From: Bacteroidota bacterium
Lineage (GTDB): Bacteria > Bacteroidota > Ignavibacteria > Ignavibacteriales > Ignavibacteriaceae
Assembly: GCA_021815405.1 (NCBI GenBank)
Contig: JAKAGV010000017.1
Span: 62,001 to 126,000, forward strand
Length of the DNA: 64,000 bases
Reading direction: 5' to 3'
Below are positions 44,822 to 54,086 of the stretch, one piece after another. The first letter of the stretch is position 1; every line of letters begins with the position of its first letter. A model generated the notes under the pieces. It saw only the letters and a list, made by a program, of their open reading frames with translations. It was not told the DNA's origin and ran no database searches. Position numbers and translations under genes: made by a program.

Positions 44822-46177
44822 ATGTTGATGCTGAAGAACTGTTTTTTCATTGCTTCTTTTGACGATGATAAAACATACACCTCCACTGATATTCTTATTG
44901 ATGGAAACAAGATTTCAAAAATCGGGAAGGAATTAAAACCAACCGTTAGTGATTTAAAAATAATAGATTGTAGTGATTGTATTATAATTCCCGGACTTGT
45001 AAACACGCACCACCATTTCTATCAAACACTTACAAGGAATATCAAAGAAGTTCAGAATGCAAAGCTGTTTGATTGGCTTGTTTATCATTATGAAATATGG
45101 AAAAATATTGATGATGAAGCAGTTTATTATTCATCACTTATTGCAATTGGAGAATTATTAAAAACTGGCTGTACTCTTTCAACTGACCATCATTATCTTT
45201 ATCCAAAAAATTTTAAAGGTGATTTAACCGGAATTCAATTTAGCGCCGCGGAAAAGCTAGGAATACGATTCTCTCCAACTCGCGGCTCCATGTCTTTAAG
45301 TAAGAAAAACGGAGGCTTGCCGCCGGATTCTGTTGTACAGGATGAATATGAAATTATTGAGGACAGCTTAAGAGTTATTGAAAAGTATCACGACAATGCT
45401 GAAGATTCAATGAGAAAAATTGTTCTAGCACCATGTTCTCCATTCTCTGTAACTAAGGAAAATTTAAAAGAAACTGCTGAGCTTGCAAGAAAATATAATG
45501 TAAGACTCCATACTCATCTCGCAGAAACTAAGGATGAAGAAATATACTGCAATCAGAGTTTCGGGAAAAATCCTCTTGCTCTTATGGAAGAAGTAGATTT
45601 CGTTGGTGAGGATGTTTTTTTTGCTCATGGAGTTTTTTTTAATAATGACGAGCTTAAGGTTTTAAAGGAAACAAAAACTTCAATTGCACATTGCCCTTCT
45701 TCAAACATGCGCCTTGGATCAGGCATTGCAAGAGTTAGAGAAATGATTGACGAAGGAATTAACGTCGGAATTGGAGTAGACGGTTCGGCATCAAATGATA
45801 CTTCCGACATACTTGGTGAATTAAGAAATGCGCTTCTTCTTCAACGTGTAAAATACGGTGCTGGCGGATTAAGCACCCAGGAAGTTTTTAAATTAGGAAT
45901 AGAAAATGGAGCGAAGATTTTGAACTATAACAAGCTCGGAAAAATAAAAGAAGACTGGCTTGCAGACATTGCAATTTTTAATCTAAACAAATTGGAATAT
46001 ACCGGCAGTCTTTCCGATCCATTAGCCGCTCTGCTTTTTTCAGGAATAAATCATCAAACAGAATACACTATTGTAAACGGAAAAGTTGTCGTTGAAAATG
46101 GAAGGCTTACCGGCGAAGATGAAAATTTGATTATCACCAAAGGAAATGAAATTGCAGGCAAACTTTTAACACAGTAA
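44822..46177 (+). CDS. 8-oxoguanine deaminase-type aminohydrolase
   Basis: 451 residues. Amidohydrolase with metal motif NTHHHFYQTLTRN, then STDHHYLYP, RGSMSLSKKNGGLPPDSVVQ, LAPCSPFSV, HTHLAET, FAHGVFF, HCPSSNMRLGSGIA and GVDGSASNDTSD. These segments match the 8-oxoguanine deaminase/hydroxyatrazine-hydrolase-like subfamily closely. It would deaminate an oxidised or plain aminopurine (8-oxoguanine to uric acid, or guanine to xanthine), feeding the molybdenum hydroxylase encoded next. First gene of a four-gene plus-strand operon; a GGGG precedes the ATG. Confidence 0.88.
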   Translation: MLMLKNCFFIASFDDDKTYTSTDILIDGNKISKIGKELKPTVSDLKIIDCSDCIIIPGLVNTHHHFYQTLTRNIKEVQNAKLFDWLVYHYEIWKNIDDEAVYYSSLIAIGELLKTGCTLSTDHHYLYPKNFKGDLTGIQFSAAEKLGIRFSPTRGSMSLSKKNGGLPPDSVVQDEYEIIEDSLRVIEKYHDNAEDSMRKIVLAPCSPFSVTKENLKETAELARKYNVRLHTHLAETKDEEIYCNQSFGKNPLALMEEVDFVGEDVFFAHGVFFNNDELKVLKETKTSIAHCPSSNMRLGSGIARVREMIDEGINVGIGVDGSASNDTSDILGELRNALLLQRVKYGAGGLSTQEVFKLGIENGAKILNYNKLGKIKEDWLADIAIFNLNKLEYTGSLSDPLAALLFSGINHQTEYTIVNGKVVVENGRLTGEDENLIITKGNEIAGKLLTQ

Positions 46178-46198
46178 TATTTCTTAAAGGGAAAATTT

Positions 46199-47023
46199 AT
46201 GTTTAATGAAAATTTAAAATGGTACTTCCCCGCCAGCATACCGAAAGCGGTACAGCTAATTGAACAGCCGGGGATAATACTTCATGGGGGAGGAACGAGA
46301 ATTTTAAAAACTCAATCCCGCAGCATAATCGGCTTAGTTGACATTTGTAACTTGAAGCTTGATTACATAAAACAAAAAAACAATTTATATCATGTCGGTG
46401 CTGCTGTTACATTCGGTAAAGTTGTAAAATTTTCAAAGGAAAACAATTGCCTTTCGATGCTTGGTACAGCTCTTTCCGAAGCAGCTTCAACACCAGTAAG
46501 GAATAGAATAACTATCGGAGGTTCGATAAAGGACTTTCCTTTGTGGAGCAACTTAATTGCACCTCTTATCGCTTTGGATGCAAAAGTAGAAATTAACAAC
46601 GGCAGTTCTAAAATAATTCCAATCGAAGAATATATTACCAGCGGAATGATTAAAACAAAGCATCTTGTAAAAGAAATAATTATTCCGGAAGATGAAAAAA
46701 TTATTTGGCGCATAAAAAGATTTACTTTGCTGAAGTTCGAATATCCGATTTTTAACATCGCTATAAAATTTAAATTTAACGGAAGTTTAGTTCATGATGC
46801 TGCATTTGTAATTACCGGCGTTAAAAATAGGTTTAAAAGATTCAACAAAGCCGAAAATATCTTTATGGAAAAAAATCTTTCTGAAAAATTAATAAAACAA
46901 GCTATGAAATTTATCGAGCCGAAATTCGTCTCTGATTATAAATATTCTTCAGCATATAAAGAAAAAGTTGCAAAAATCATCTTCGAAGATTTGCTTCTTG
47001 ATATAGCAGGGGTGAAACAATGA
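46199..47023 (+). CDS. xanthine dehydrogenase-family FAD-binding subunit
   Basis: 274 residues, CutM/XdhB-type. LHGGGTRILKTQ and STPVRNRITIGGSIKDFPLWSN are the two FAD-contact loops; here some glycines of the standard AGGTD and TIGGNL motifs are replaced (GGGTRI, TIGGSI). A CO_deh_flav C-terminal domain follows (FEYPIFNIAIKF...). It should pass electrons from the iron-sulfur subunit to the acceptor. AAAGGG ribosome site; ATGA overlap (4 bp) with the next gene. Confidence 0.88.
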   Translation: MFNENLKWYFPASIPKAVQLIEQPGIILHGGGTRILKTQSRSIIGLVDICNLKLDYIKQKNNLYHVGAAVTFGKVVKFSKENNCLSMLGTALSEAASTPVRNRITIGGSIKDFPLWSNLIAPLIALDAKVEINNGSSKIIPIEEYITSGMIKTKHLVKEIIIPEDEKIIWRIKRFTLLKFEYPIFNIAIKFKFNGSLVHDAAFVITGVKNRFKRFNKAENIFMEKNLSEKLIKQAMKFIEPKFVSDYKYSSAYKEKVAKIIFEDLLLDIAGVKQ

Positions 47024-47499
47024 AAATTAAATTCAATATAAATAGCAAGATTGAAGAGCTTGAGATAAGACCTGATGCAACTCTCCTAAATGTTTTAAGA
47101 GATAACGGTTTTACCGAAGTAAAATGCGGATGCAGCGAAGGAGAATGCGGTGCATGCATCGTTTTAATTGATGATAAGACAGTCAACTCATGTCAGGTTC
47201 TTGCAATGAGCGCAGCTTCAAAAAAAATAAAGACGGTCAAAGGAATCGGGACATTGCACAATCCGCACTTACTTCAAAAAATATTTGCAAGTACAGGAGC
47301 CGATCAATGCGGTTTTTGCTCGCCCGGAATGGTATTATCGGCTTATAGTCTTCTTAAAGAAAATCCTAATCCAACTGAGAAAGAAATTGCAGAAGCTCTG
47401 GATGGAAATTTGTGTCGTTGCACCGGCTATGTAAAAATTATTGAGGCTGTTAGGCGTACTGCACAAATTATGAACGAAAACTTAATAAGCCGGGAGTAG
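47020..47499 (+). CDS. xanthine dehydrogenase-family 2Fe-2S subunit
   Basis: 159 residues. N-terminal plant-type ferredoxin cluster with CGCSEGECGACIVLID (Cys 38, 43, 46) and Cys58. C-terminal helical cluster with CGFCSPGMVLSAY (Cys 97, 100) and CRCTGY (Cys 132, 134). All eight cluster cysteines are present. Middle subunit of a three-subunit molybdenum hydroxylase, starting inside the FAD subunit's stop and ending 2 bp before the catalytic subunit. Confidence 0.95.
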   Translation: MKIKFNINSKIEELEIRPDATLLNVLRDNGFTEVKCGCSEGECGACIVLIDDKTVNSCQVLAMSAASKKIKTVKGIGTLHNPHLLQKIFASTGADQCGFCSPGMVLSAYSLLKENPNPTEKEIAEALDGNLCRCTGYVKIIEAVRRTAQIMNENLISRE

Positions 47500-47501
47500 T
47501 T

Positions 47502-49829
47502 ATGTTCAAGTATGTAAAAAAAGCCGTAGAAAAAATTGATGGACTTGCATTAGTAACCGGTAATGAAAAATATACCGATGACTTTTCCTTTGACAAAATG
47601 CTTTATGTTTCAGTACTTCACTCAGGGTATGCTCATGCACAGATTGAAGAATTAGATGATTCTGCCGCAAGAAAAATTCCTGGCGTGGTTGAAATTTTAT
47701 CATACAATAATGTTAATACTATCTTATATACTACAGCCGGACAAGGTTTTCCGGAGCCTTCACCTTATGATACGATTCTATTCGGAAAGACAATGAGATT
47801 CGTCGGCGATAATGTCTGTGCAGTCGCTGCTGAAACTAAGGAGATTGCCGATATTGCATTAAAGAAAATTAAAATTAAATATAAGAGACTTAAACCTCTT
47901 TTAAATTTTGAACAGTCAGATAATTCAAAAATTATTATCCATAAAAATGATGGAGCTTTTCCGAAGATTCCGGTCTATTATGATGCTTCTAAAAATATTG
48001 CTGCAATGGTTGAGGCTGAAGCGGGCGACTTTGAAAAAGCATTTGGAGAATCGAAAAATAAAATCGAAAAAAATTTTTATGTTTCGTACGCTTCACACTG
48101 TGCTTTAGAACCACACGCCGCTGTTTCCTACATTGATAATCGTGGAAGGCTTGTGATTATTTCTACCACACAAGTTCCTTTTCATGTTAGAAGAATTGTT
48201 TCACATGTAGCAGAGATACCAATTTCTAAAATTAGGGTAATTAAACCAAGAATTGGAGGAGGTTTCGGAGGTAAACAGGAAGTTTTGCTTGAACCAATAG
48301 CTGCGCTAGTTACCTGGCGTACAAAGCGTCCTGCAAAGCTTGTTTACAGCAGGAAAGAAGTCTTTAATTCTACAAGGACAAGGCATCAATATAAAACTGT
48401 TTTTAAAGTCGGATTCCAAGATAATGGAATAATTACTGCGCTCCATCTTGATGCTTTAGAAAACTCCGGCGCATACGGCTCTCATGCATTAACGGTGCTT
48501 TCAAATGCCGGCTCTAAAACATTGCCACTCCTGAATAAAATTGAAAATTTAAAATTCACAGGAAAAGGAGTTTACACAAATCTCCCCTGCGGAGGTGCTT
48601 ATAGAGGTTACGGAGCTACAGAAGCTTATTTTGGCTACGGTCAAATTATTGATATGGTCTGCGAAGCAACCAATAATAATATTGTCGAATATTATAAAAA
48701 ATGGTCAATTAAGTCCGGCGAAACTTCGCCAATATTCAAAGCGTTAGGCGAAGGCAAAGAAGGTGTAGCTATGACAATTACCTCTTCTTCACTCGAAGAA
48801 TGTCTTGAAACCGGCTCAAAAGAATTTCACTGGAATGAGAAGAAAAAATTATACGACTCGAATTTCAACAAAGGGAAAAGGATAAAACGCGGTGTTGGAA
48901 TGGCGGCTTTAATGCAGGGTTCAGCTATACCAGAAATAGATATGGCTTCTGCATATATTAAAATGAATGATGACGGCTCGTTTAATTTAAATATAGGAGC
49001 GACCGATCTTGGCACCGGCTCAGATACCATTCTTGCCCAGATTGCTGCCGAAGTTTTGGATGTACCTGTAGAAAAATTTATTGTCACTTCTTCCGATACT
49101 GATTTTACGCCATTTGATACCGGCGCTTATGCTTCATCAACAACTTATTTAACCGGACAAGCAGTTAAGAAGTGTGCAGAAAATATCAAAGAGCAAATTC
49201 TAAAAGTCGGTGCAGAAATTCTCGGAGTTATTCAAAATGAAGTTGAAATTGAAAATGAACAGGTAATTACAAAACCGGGATTTGCTGATTTCCGAAAAAT
49301 TTCTTTTGCTGAAATTTGCAATTATTCATTCTACCAAAACAATCAGTTTCAAATCCAAGCAACGGCTTCTCATGTCTCGCCTAAATCACCTCCGCCTTTC
49401 GCTGCTCACTTTGTAGAAATTGAGGTTGATACTTTTACCGGTATTATAAAAGTTATCAACTATGTTGCCGCAGTAGATTGCGGTACTCCAATAAATCCGA
49501 TCCTGGCTGAAGGTCAAGCAGAAGGCGCAATCGTGAATGGTATTTCTTATGCGTTAGTTGAAAATTATTATTTCTCCGAGTACGGTAAATTACTAAACGA
49601 TACATTTGGGAAGTATGGAGTATACACAGCATCAGATATTCCTCCGATTAAAGTTATTCTAATTGACTCTTATGAGGAAACCGGACCTTTTGGCGCAAAG
49701 TCAATTTCAGAAATAAATATTAATGGACCGCTGCCGGCGATTGCAAATGCTTTCTTCAATGCTACAGGTAAGCGATTATTTAAATCTCCGTTTACTCCGG
49801 AAGATGTTTTAAAAGTTCTGAAAGGATAA
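47502..49829 (+). CDS. molybdenum hydroxylase catalytic subunit (xanthine/hypoxanthine dehydrogenase type)
   Basis: 775 residues. N-terminal aldehyde oxidase/xanthine dehydrogenase a/b hammerhead domain (DGLALVTGNEKYTDDF), then the molybdopterin-binding domain with RIGGGFGGKQEVLLEP, GAYRGYGATEAYF and the catalytic glutamate in GPFGAKSISEI near the C-terminus. It resembles the XdhD branch by context, but here the FeS part is a separate protein, whereas E. coli XdhD is a fusion. Expected to oxidise hypoxanthine/xanthine or act in reverse on uric acid. Stop abuts the convergent xdhC-like gene with no gap. Confidence 0.9.
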   Translation: MFKYVKKAVEKIDGLALVTGNEKYTDDFSFDKMLYVSVLHSGYAHAQIEELDDSAARKIPGVVEILSYNNVNTILYTTAGQGFPEPSPYDTILFGKTMRFVGDNVCAVAAETKEIADIALKKIKIKYKRLKPLLNFEQSDNSKIIIHKNDGAFPKIPVYYDASKNIAAMVEAEAGDFEKAFGESKNKIEKNFYVSYASHCALEPHAAVSYIDNRGRLVIISTTQVPFHVRRIVSHVAEIPISKIRVIKPRIGGGFGGKQEVLLEPIAALVTWRTKRPAKLVYSRKEVFNSTRTRHQYKTVFKVGFQDNGIITALHLDALENSGAYGSHALTVLSNAGSKTLPLLNKIENLKFTGKGVYTNLPCGGAYRGYGATEAYFGYGQIIDMVCEATNNNIVEYYKKWSIKSGETSPIFKALGEGKEGVAMTITSSSLEECLETGSKEFHWNEKKKLYDSNFNKGKRIKRGVGMAALMQGSAIPEIDMASAYIKMNDDGSFNLNIGATDLGTGSDTILAQIAAEVLDVPVEKFIVTSSDTDFTPFDTGAYASSTTYLTGQAVKKCAENIKEQILKVGAEILGVIQNEVEIENEQVITKPGFADFRKISFAEICNYSFYQNNQFQIQATASHVSPKSPPPFAAHFVEIEVDTFTGIIKVINYVAAVDCGTPINPILAEGQAEGAIVNGISYALVENYYFSEYGKLLNDTFGKYGVYTASDIPPIKVILIDSYEETGPFGAKSISEININGPLPAIANAFFNATGKRLFKSPFTPEDVLKVLKG

Positions 49830-50702
49830 CTAAATTTGGTCGTAGTTAAGTCTTAGGTGCTTCACTTCCTTGCCATTGGAAATAGCTTGTATTTGTGCTA
49901 AAATGCTTAGTGCAATTTCATCCGGTGAATCGCCCCCGATATCAATTCCAATTGGAGAATACAAGTTTTTAAAATCAATAGTACCTCCTATTTTTTTCTT
50001 CAGATAAGAAATACCTTCTTTCACTTTCCGTTTAGATCCAATCATTCCGACATAATTCATCTCGGGATAATTTTTATAAATATATTCCAGGACTTGAAGG
50101 TCATTTGTATGATTATGAGTTAGTATTATTGCAAATCCTTTTATGTCCAGCTTCAAATAGTTCTTACTCCTCTCAGGAAGAGTTTGAAGTTCAGAAAGAT
50201 TTTTTTCATTGAATAAATCAGGCTGAAGTTCTTCTAATATCTGTTTTCTGTTATCATAAATAGAAACAAAATAGTTTAGCTGCATTGCGAGCCTCGCTAC
50301 AGCCCTTCCGACATGACCTGCACCGAAGATATAAATTATTTTCGCAGGTTTATATACTTCATAAAATAAAGTTACTTCGCCTCCGCACAAAGCATTAATT
50401 TGTATTTCATTGTCATGTTTTAATTCTATATTTCCTGGTTCCGAACCTGATAATGTATCTTTCATTACCAAGGTTTCCAGTAAATTTCCGAGATTAGATT
50501 TAAGAAGCTCTTTGGATTTATTTATTGCATGAAGTTCTACGCCGCCGCCGCCTATTGTACCAGCTACTCTTCCATTTTCACCGACAAGCATTTTAAACCC
50601 GGCTTTTCCCGGAGTACTTCCCTTCATTTCTATTATAGTTACTAGAACACTTGCTTCGTTCTCATTTATTCTTTTGTTAAGAACTTCAAAAACTTCTTTC
50701 AT
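49830..50702 (-). CDS. XdhC/CoxI-family molybdenum cofactor insertion factor
   Basis: 290 residues. N-terminal XdhC domain (VLVTIIEMKGSTPGKAGFKMLV, GGGVELHA, CGGEVTLFYE) and C-terminal Rossmann domain (IYIFGAGHVGRAVARLAM, LTHNHTNDLQVLE, YVGMIGSKRKV, SPIGIDIGGDSPDEIALSI). Members bind and sulfurate or deliver molybdenum cofactor to xanthine-dehydrogenase-type enzymes, here those encoded convergently at 46.2-49.8 kb. Last gene of the minus-strand operon; starts within the upstream stop (4-bp overlap). Confidence 0.93.
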   Translation of the reverse strand: MKEVFEVLNKRINENEASVLVTIIEMKGSTPGKAGFKMLVGENGRVAGTIGGGGVELHAINKSKELLKSNLGNLLETLVMKDTLSGSEPGNIELKHDNEIQINALCGGEVTLFYEVYKPAKIIYIFGAGHVGRAVARLAMQLNYFVSIYDNRKQILEELQPDLFNEKNLSELQTLPERSKNYLKLDIKGFAIILTHNHTNDLQVLEYIYKNYPEMNYVGMIGSKRKVKEGISYLKKKIGGTIDFKNLYSPIGIDIGGDSPDEIALSILAQIQAISNGKEVKHLRLNYDQI

Positions 50703-52162
50703 AAATTTCCTGTTTCAGAATTAAACTCGGCAATTAATTTATCAATTTTATTAACCGAATTTTGGATACGATTCCAATAATCTGGATAGTCATACCATTG
50801 TGAATTGAGCTCTTCGGTATTTTTACCCTGCTGTTCAATCCAAGTGAAATATTTTAAATTATGAATTCGTTTTTTGTCGTAGTAACCTAGTTCCATCATT
50901 GAGGATGTATTAGCACCGGTAAGATTTTTATGGTAGGATTTGATTGCATTTTCTTTACCATATTTACCATATTTTTGATTCCATTCCTTCAAACGAGAAC
51001 CGTAAAGTTCCATTGAATCAGTTAAAATCGTAAAGACTACGTCATTTTCATTCAGCTCAAAATACTTAGCAAATTTTATTGATGCCAAAAGATTAGCAGC
51101 ACCGGAAATACCCACCTGGTTTAATTCCTCTGTAATTTTTGAATCGATACCTGAATCAATTAAAAAATTTCTTCCTGAATCTTCATTAAAGAGTCTGATT
51201 AATTCAATACAATCCTCATCATCAATTGCAATTACCATGTCTGTGTTTCTGATATTGTGAATCCATGGAACATGCTTATCGCCAATTCCCTCAATCCTAT
51301 GCCCGCCAAATCCGTTCATTAAGAGAGTTGGACATTGGAGAGCTTCAGTAGCAGCAATTTTCATTTGAGGATATTTTTGTTTTAGGAAATCGCCCGCTGC
51401 AATTGTGCCTGCAGAGCCTGTAGATGAAACGAACCCGGCAACATTTCCCTTGCCATTTAACACCTTTTCAAAGACTTCTTTTATCGCATTACCGGTTACT
51501 TCGTAGTGCCACAAATAATTTCCAAATTCTTCAAATTGGTTAAAGATTTTTATATCGCTTCTATTCTTTTTAAGTTCATTGCACTTATCGAAAATTTCTT
51601 TCACATTACTTTCGCAGCCTGGTGTTGCTATTACTTCACCCGCAAGCTCGCTTAGCCATTCGAATCTTTCTCTACTCATCTCTTCAGGCAAAATAGCAAT
51701 CGATTCACAACCGAGAAGTGCAGAATTAAAAGCTCCACCACGGCAATAATTTCCCGTAGATGGCCAAACAGCTTTTTGCATAATCGAATCAAAATTTCCT
51801 GTTACCAATGCAGGGGCAAGGCATCCGTAAGTAGCACCAACTTTATGAGCGCCGGTGGGAAACCACTTTCCGGTTAATGCAATTATCCTTGCGTTAACTC
51901 CAGTTAATTCACGCGGGAATTCAAAATAATTAACATCACCAAATCCTCCACCGAAATCTTTCTTCTCATTCTTCCAGGTTATACGAAAAAGATTCAATGG
52001 ATTTACATCCCATAGTCCGACATTTCTAATTTTTTCTTTCAGCGATAAAGTATTCTTTGCTGGTTCCTTCATCTGCTCGAAGGTCGGAAGTAATATCTTC
52101 TTTTCTCTGCATCGCTTAATATTATTATCTCTCTCTGCTTTGTTTATTTTCAAGTTAATCAC
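50699..52162 (-). CDS. fold-type-II PLP enzyme with TrpB-like lysine motif
   Basis: 487 residues, GTG start overlapping the MocA-like gene by 8 bp. Tryptophan-synthase-beta superfamily: LTGKWFPTGAHKVGATYG with the PLP lysine (compare TGAHK of TrpB), STGNYCRGGAFNSALLGC, GFVSSTGSAGTIAAGDFLK and GISGAANLLASIKFAKYF. The family is annotated only as a pyridoxal-phosphate-dependent (cysteine-synthase-like) enzyme. In purine islands such an enzyme may replace YgeX, diaminopropionate ammonia-lyase, releasing ammonia from a diamino acid (inference). Length is about 90 residues above YgeX. Confidence 0.75.
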   Translation of the reverse strand: MINLKINKAERDNNIKRCREKKILLPTFEQMKEPAKNTLSLKEKIRNVGLWDVNPLNLFRITWKNEKKDFGGGFGDVNYFEFPRELTGVNARIIALTGKWFPTGAHKVGATYGCLAPALVTGNFDSIMQKAVWPSTGNYCRGGAFNSALLGCESIAILPEEMSRERFEWLSELAGEVIATPGCESNVKEIFDKCNELKKNRSDIKIFNQFEEFGNYLWHYEVTGNAIKEVFEKVLNGKGNVAGFVSSTGSAGTIAAGDFLKQKYPQMKIAATEALQCPTLLMNGFGGHRIEGIGDKHVPWIHNIRNTDMVIAIDDEDCIELIRLFNEDSGRNFLIDSGIDSKITEELNQVGISGAANLLASIKFAKYFELNENDVVFTILTDSMELYGSRLKEWNQKYGKYGKENAIKSYHKNLTGANTSSMMELGYYDKKRIHNLKYFTWIEQQGKNTEELNSQWYDYPDYWNRIQNSVNKIDKLIAEFNSETGNL

Positions 52163-52844
52163 TTAAAGCCTCCTTTTTCAATTTGAGTTTTTCAAAATAT
52201 TTTTCAGCCTTTATAAAATCAATATTGTCATCAATATCAAGACAGATTCCCTCATCTTCCACAAGACATATTTTTTGTCTATACTTTTTCAGGATATTTC
52301 TGAAAATAATTTCATGCTCATCCTCCAAAACTTTTTTAACTATCCCTGATTTAATTAAAACTGGATGACCTTTTTTTATCAACTCTCCAACGTTTCCATT
52401 TGAAGAATCCAATGCAACCGCAGGAAGAAATACCTCAATTTTTTCATCTAAAAATTGGAGAATCATACTGGAAAAGGTTTGTTCACTTACAAACGGCATA
52501 TCTCCGGGAAGAATAAAAATGCCATCTGCGGCTTCATCTACAAAGCTTAAGCCGCACTTCACAGATGAAAGCATTCCATTCAAATATTTCTTATTCTCAA
52601 CAATAGAAATATTTTCTTTTTTACCATTGAAAGAAGAGGAGTATTTCTCAATTAAATATTCTAATCCTGAAAAATTGAATCCACCGACGATAATAATTTT
52701 ATCACAATGTTGTATCATCGAATTAATAGAATGTATGATAATCGGAACACCATCAATTTTTACTTCCGGTTTCCATTCATTCATTCGCATCGATAATCCG
52801 GCTGCAAGAATTATCCCTTCAAATCTCTTTTTGATTTCTCTCAT
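52155..52844 (-). CDS. MocA-like molybdenum cofactor nucleotidyltransferase
   Basis: 229 residues. NTP-transferase Rossmann-like fold starting FEGIILAAGLSMRMNEWKPEVKIDG, with the LAAGxSxRM phosphate loop and lysine, FILPGDMPFVSE (metal Asp) and GHPVLI. It matches the MobA-like/MocA group, which makes molybdopterin cytosine dinucleotide for xanthine-dehydrogenase-family enzymes; E. coli YgfJ in the homologous island is a member. Lies 13 bp after the threonine-synthase-like gene. Confidence 0.88.
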   Translation of the reverse strand: MREIKKRFEGIILAAGLSMRMNEWKPEVKIDGVPIIIHSINSMIQHCDKIIIVGGFNFSGLEYLIEKYSSSFNGKKENISIVENKKYLNGMLSSVKCGLSFVDEAADGIFILPGDMPFVSEQTFSSMILQFLDEKIEVFLPAVALDSSNGNVGELIKKGHPVLIKSGIVKKVLEDEHEIIFRNILKKYRQKICLVEDEGICLDIDDNIDFIKAEKYFEKLKLKKEALSD

Positions 52845-52857
52845 TTATTCATGTACT

Positions 52858-54081
52858 TCACTTTAGTTTTAATTTCTTCATAATTAAATTCAAATCAGGT
52901 TCGAAGGAATTTGGGAATTTGATACCTTTACATGCAGAATCAATATCCTTCAAGCCACTGCCCGTTAATAAAATTATGTAGCTTTTATCTTCCTGTAATT
53001 TTTCTTTCATCTTCAAGAAACCAGCAAAAGCTGCTGCTGAGGAAGGTTCGCAAAAGATTCCACTTTTCTTTGAAACATAATGCTGCGCAGCAAGAATTTC
53101 CTTGTCACTTACTAATAAAATTTCGCCATCTACTTTTTTAAGATTACGAACTGCAGAAAAGGCATTACAAGCTACATCAACACTTATTGAATCAGCAATT
53201 GTTTTTGCTTTTGAGCTAACATTAAATTTATTACTATAAAATGCGTTAAAAATATATGGACTTCCCTTTGCCTGCACCCCAATTATCTTAGGAATGAAAT
53301 TTATCAGTCCCAGGTAAAGCATATCCAAAAAGCCCTTGATTACGCCATCTAGAATAACTCCGTCTCCAACAGGAACGAAAACATAATCAATACTTCCACC
53401 ATTTAACTGAGAAGATAATTCGATTGCAACCGTCTTCTTCCCTTCTATCGTCATTGGATTAAATGCAGTATTCCGATTAAAAAATCCTGTTTCGCTGCTT
53501 AACTTTATCGAAAGTTCAAATGCTTTATCATAATTTCCTTTGATTGGAATTACTTCAGCACCGTACTGGAGGCACTGGACTATTTTTGCTTTCGGTGCTG
53601 ACTCCGGCATTAAAACATAAACCTTTTGTTCTGCCGCAGCTGCAATTCCGGACATTGATGAAGCTGCATTACCGGTAGATGCAACTACAATTTCTTTTTT
53701 CTTATATTTCTTTGCAAATGCCGAGACCAAAAATGAAGCTCTATCTTTAAAAGAACCTGTTGGATTTGTTCCATCGAATTTTAAAAAGACTTTTTCAAAT
53801 CCTAGATCCTTCTGAATATTTTTGGCTTCTATTAGAGGAGTGTTTCCGACTGGCAACTTAGGAAAATATTCTTTTTCCACCGGCAGGTAATCAAAAATGT
53901 CAAATTCATCATTTGTCTTTTTTGAATTCATTAAACCGGACGGCAATTGTACTTTCAATACTCCTTTGAACGGTTTACTTTCAATTCTTTCCCGGCTGCA
54001 AAACGGACATAGCATTAAGTCTTTGTCTATTTCAAAGACTCTGCCGCAGCATTCGCATTTATAAGTAAATTCCTTTTTCAT
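52858..54081 (-). CDS. threonine-synthase-like PLP enzyme with zinc ribbon
   Basis: 407 residues. N-terminal zinc ribbon with CECCGRVFEID and CPFCSRE (four Cys, 9-28), then a fold-type-II PLP domain: LPVGNTPLIEAKN, FLKFDGTNPTGSFKDRAS (PLP lysine), VASTGNAASSMSGIAAAA, VPVGDGVILDG, EPSSAAAFAG. This is the threonine synthase group, but it sits inside a purine-catabolic operon 5 bp after the YgeW-type gene. A diaminopropionate-lyase-like or other beta-elimination/replacement role is suggested. Biosynthetic threonine synthase remains possible. Confidence 0.8.
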   Translation of the reverse strand: MKKEFTYKCECCGRVFEIDKDLMLCPFCSRERIESKPFKGVLKVQLPSGLMNSKKTNDEFDIFDYLPVEKEYFPKLPVGNTPLIEAKNIQKDLGFEKVFLKFDGTNPTGSFKDRASFLVSAFAKKYKKKEIVVASTGNAASSMSGIAAAAEQKVYVLMPESAPKAKIVQCLQYGAEVIPIKGNYDKAFELSIKLSSETGFFNRNTAFNPMTIEGKKTVAIELSSQLNGGSIDYVFVPVGDGVILDGVIKGFLDMLYLGLINFIPKIIGVQAKGSPYIFNAFYSNKFNVSSKAKTIADSISVDVACNAFSAVRNLKKVDGEILLVSDKEILAAQHYVSKKSGIFCEPSSAAAFAGFLKMKEKLQEDKSYIILLTGSGLKDIDSACKGIKFPNSFEPDLNLIMKKLKLK

Positions 54082-54086
54082 GATCT

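Noticed and set aside
48827-49087. Frames antisense to the molybdenum hydroxylase and other large genes
   Set aside because: They are short, overlap genes with strong domain evidence, and have no ribosome site or family motif.
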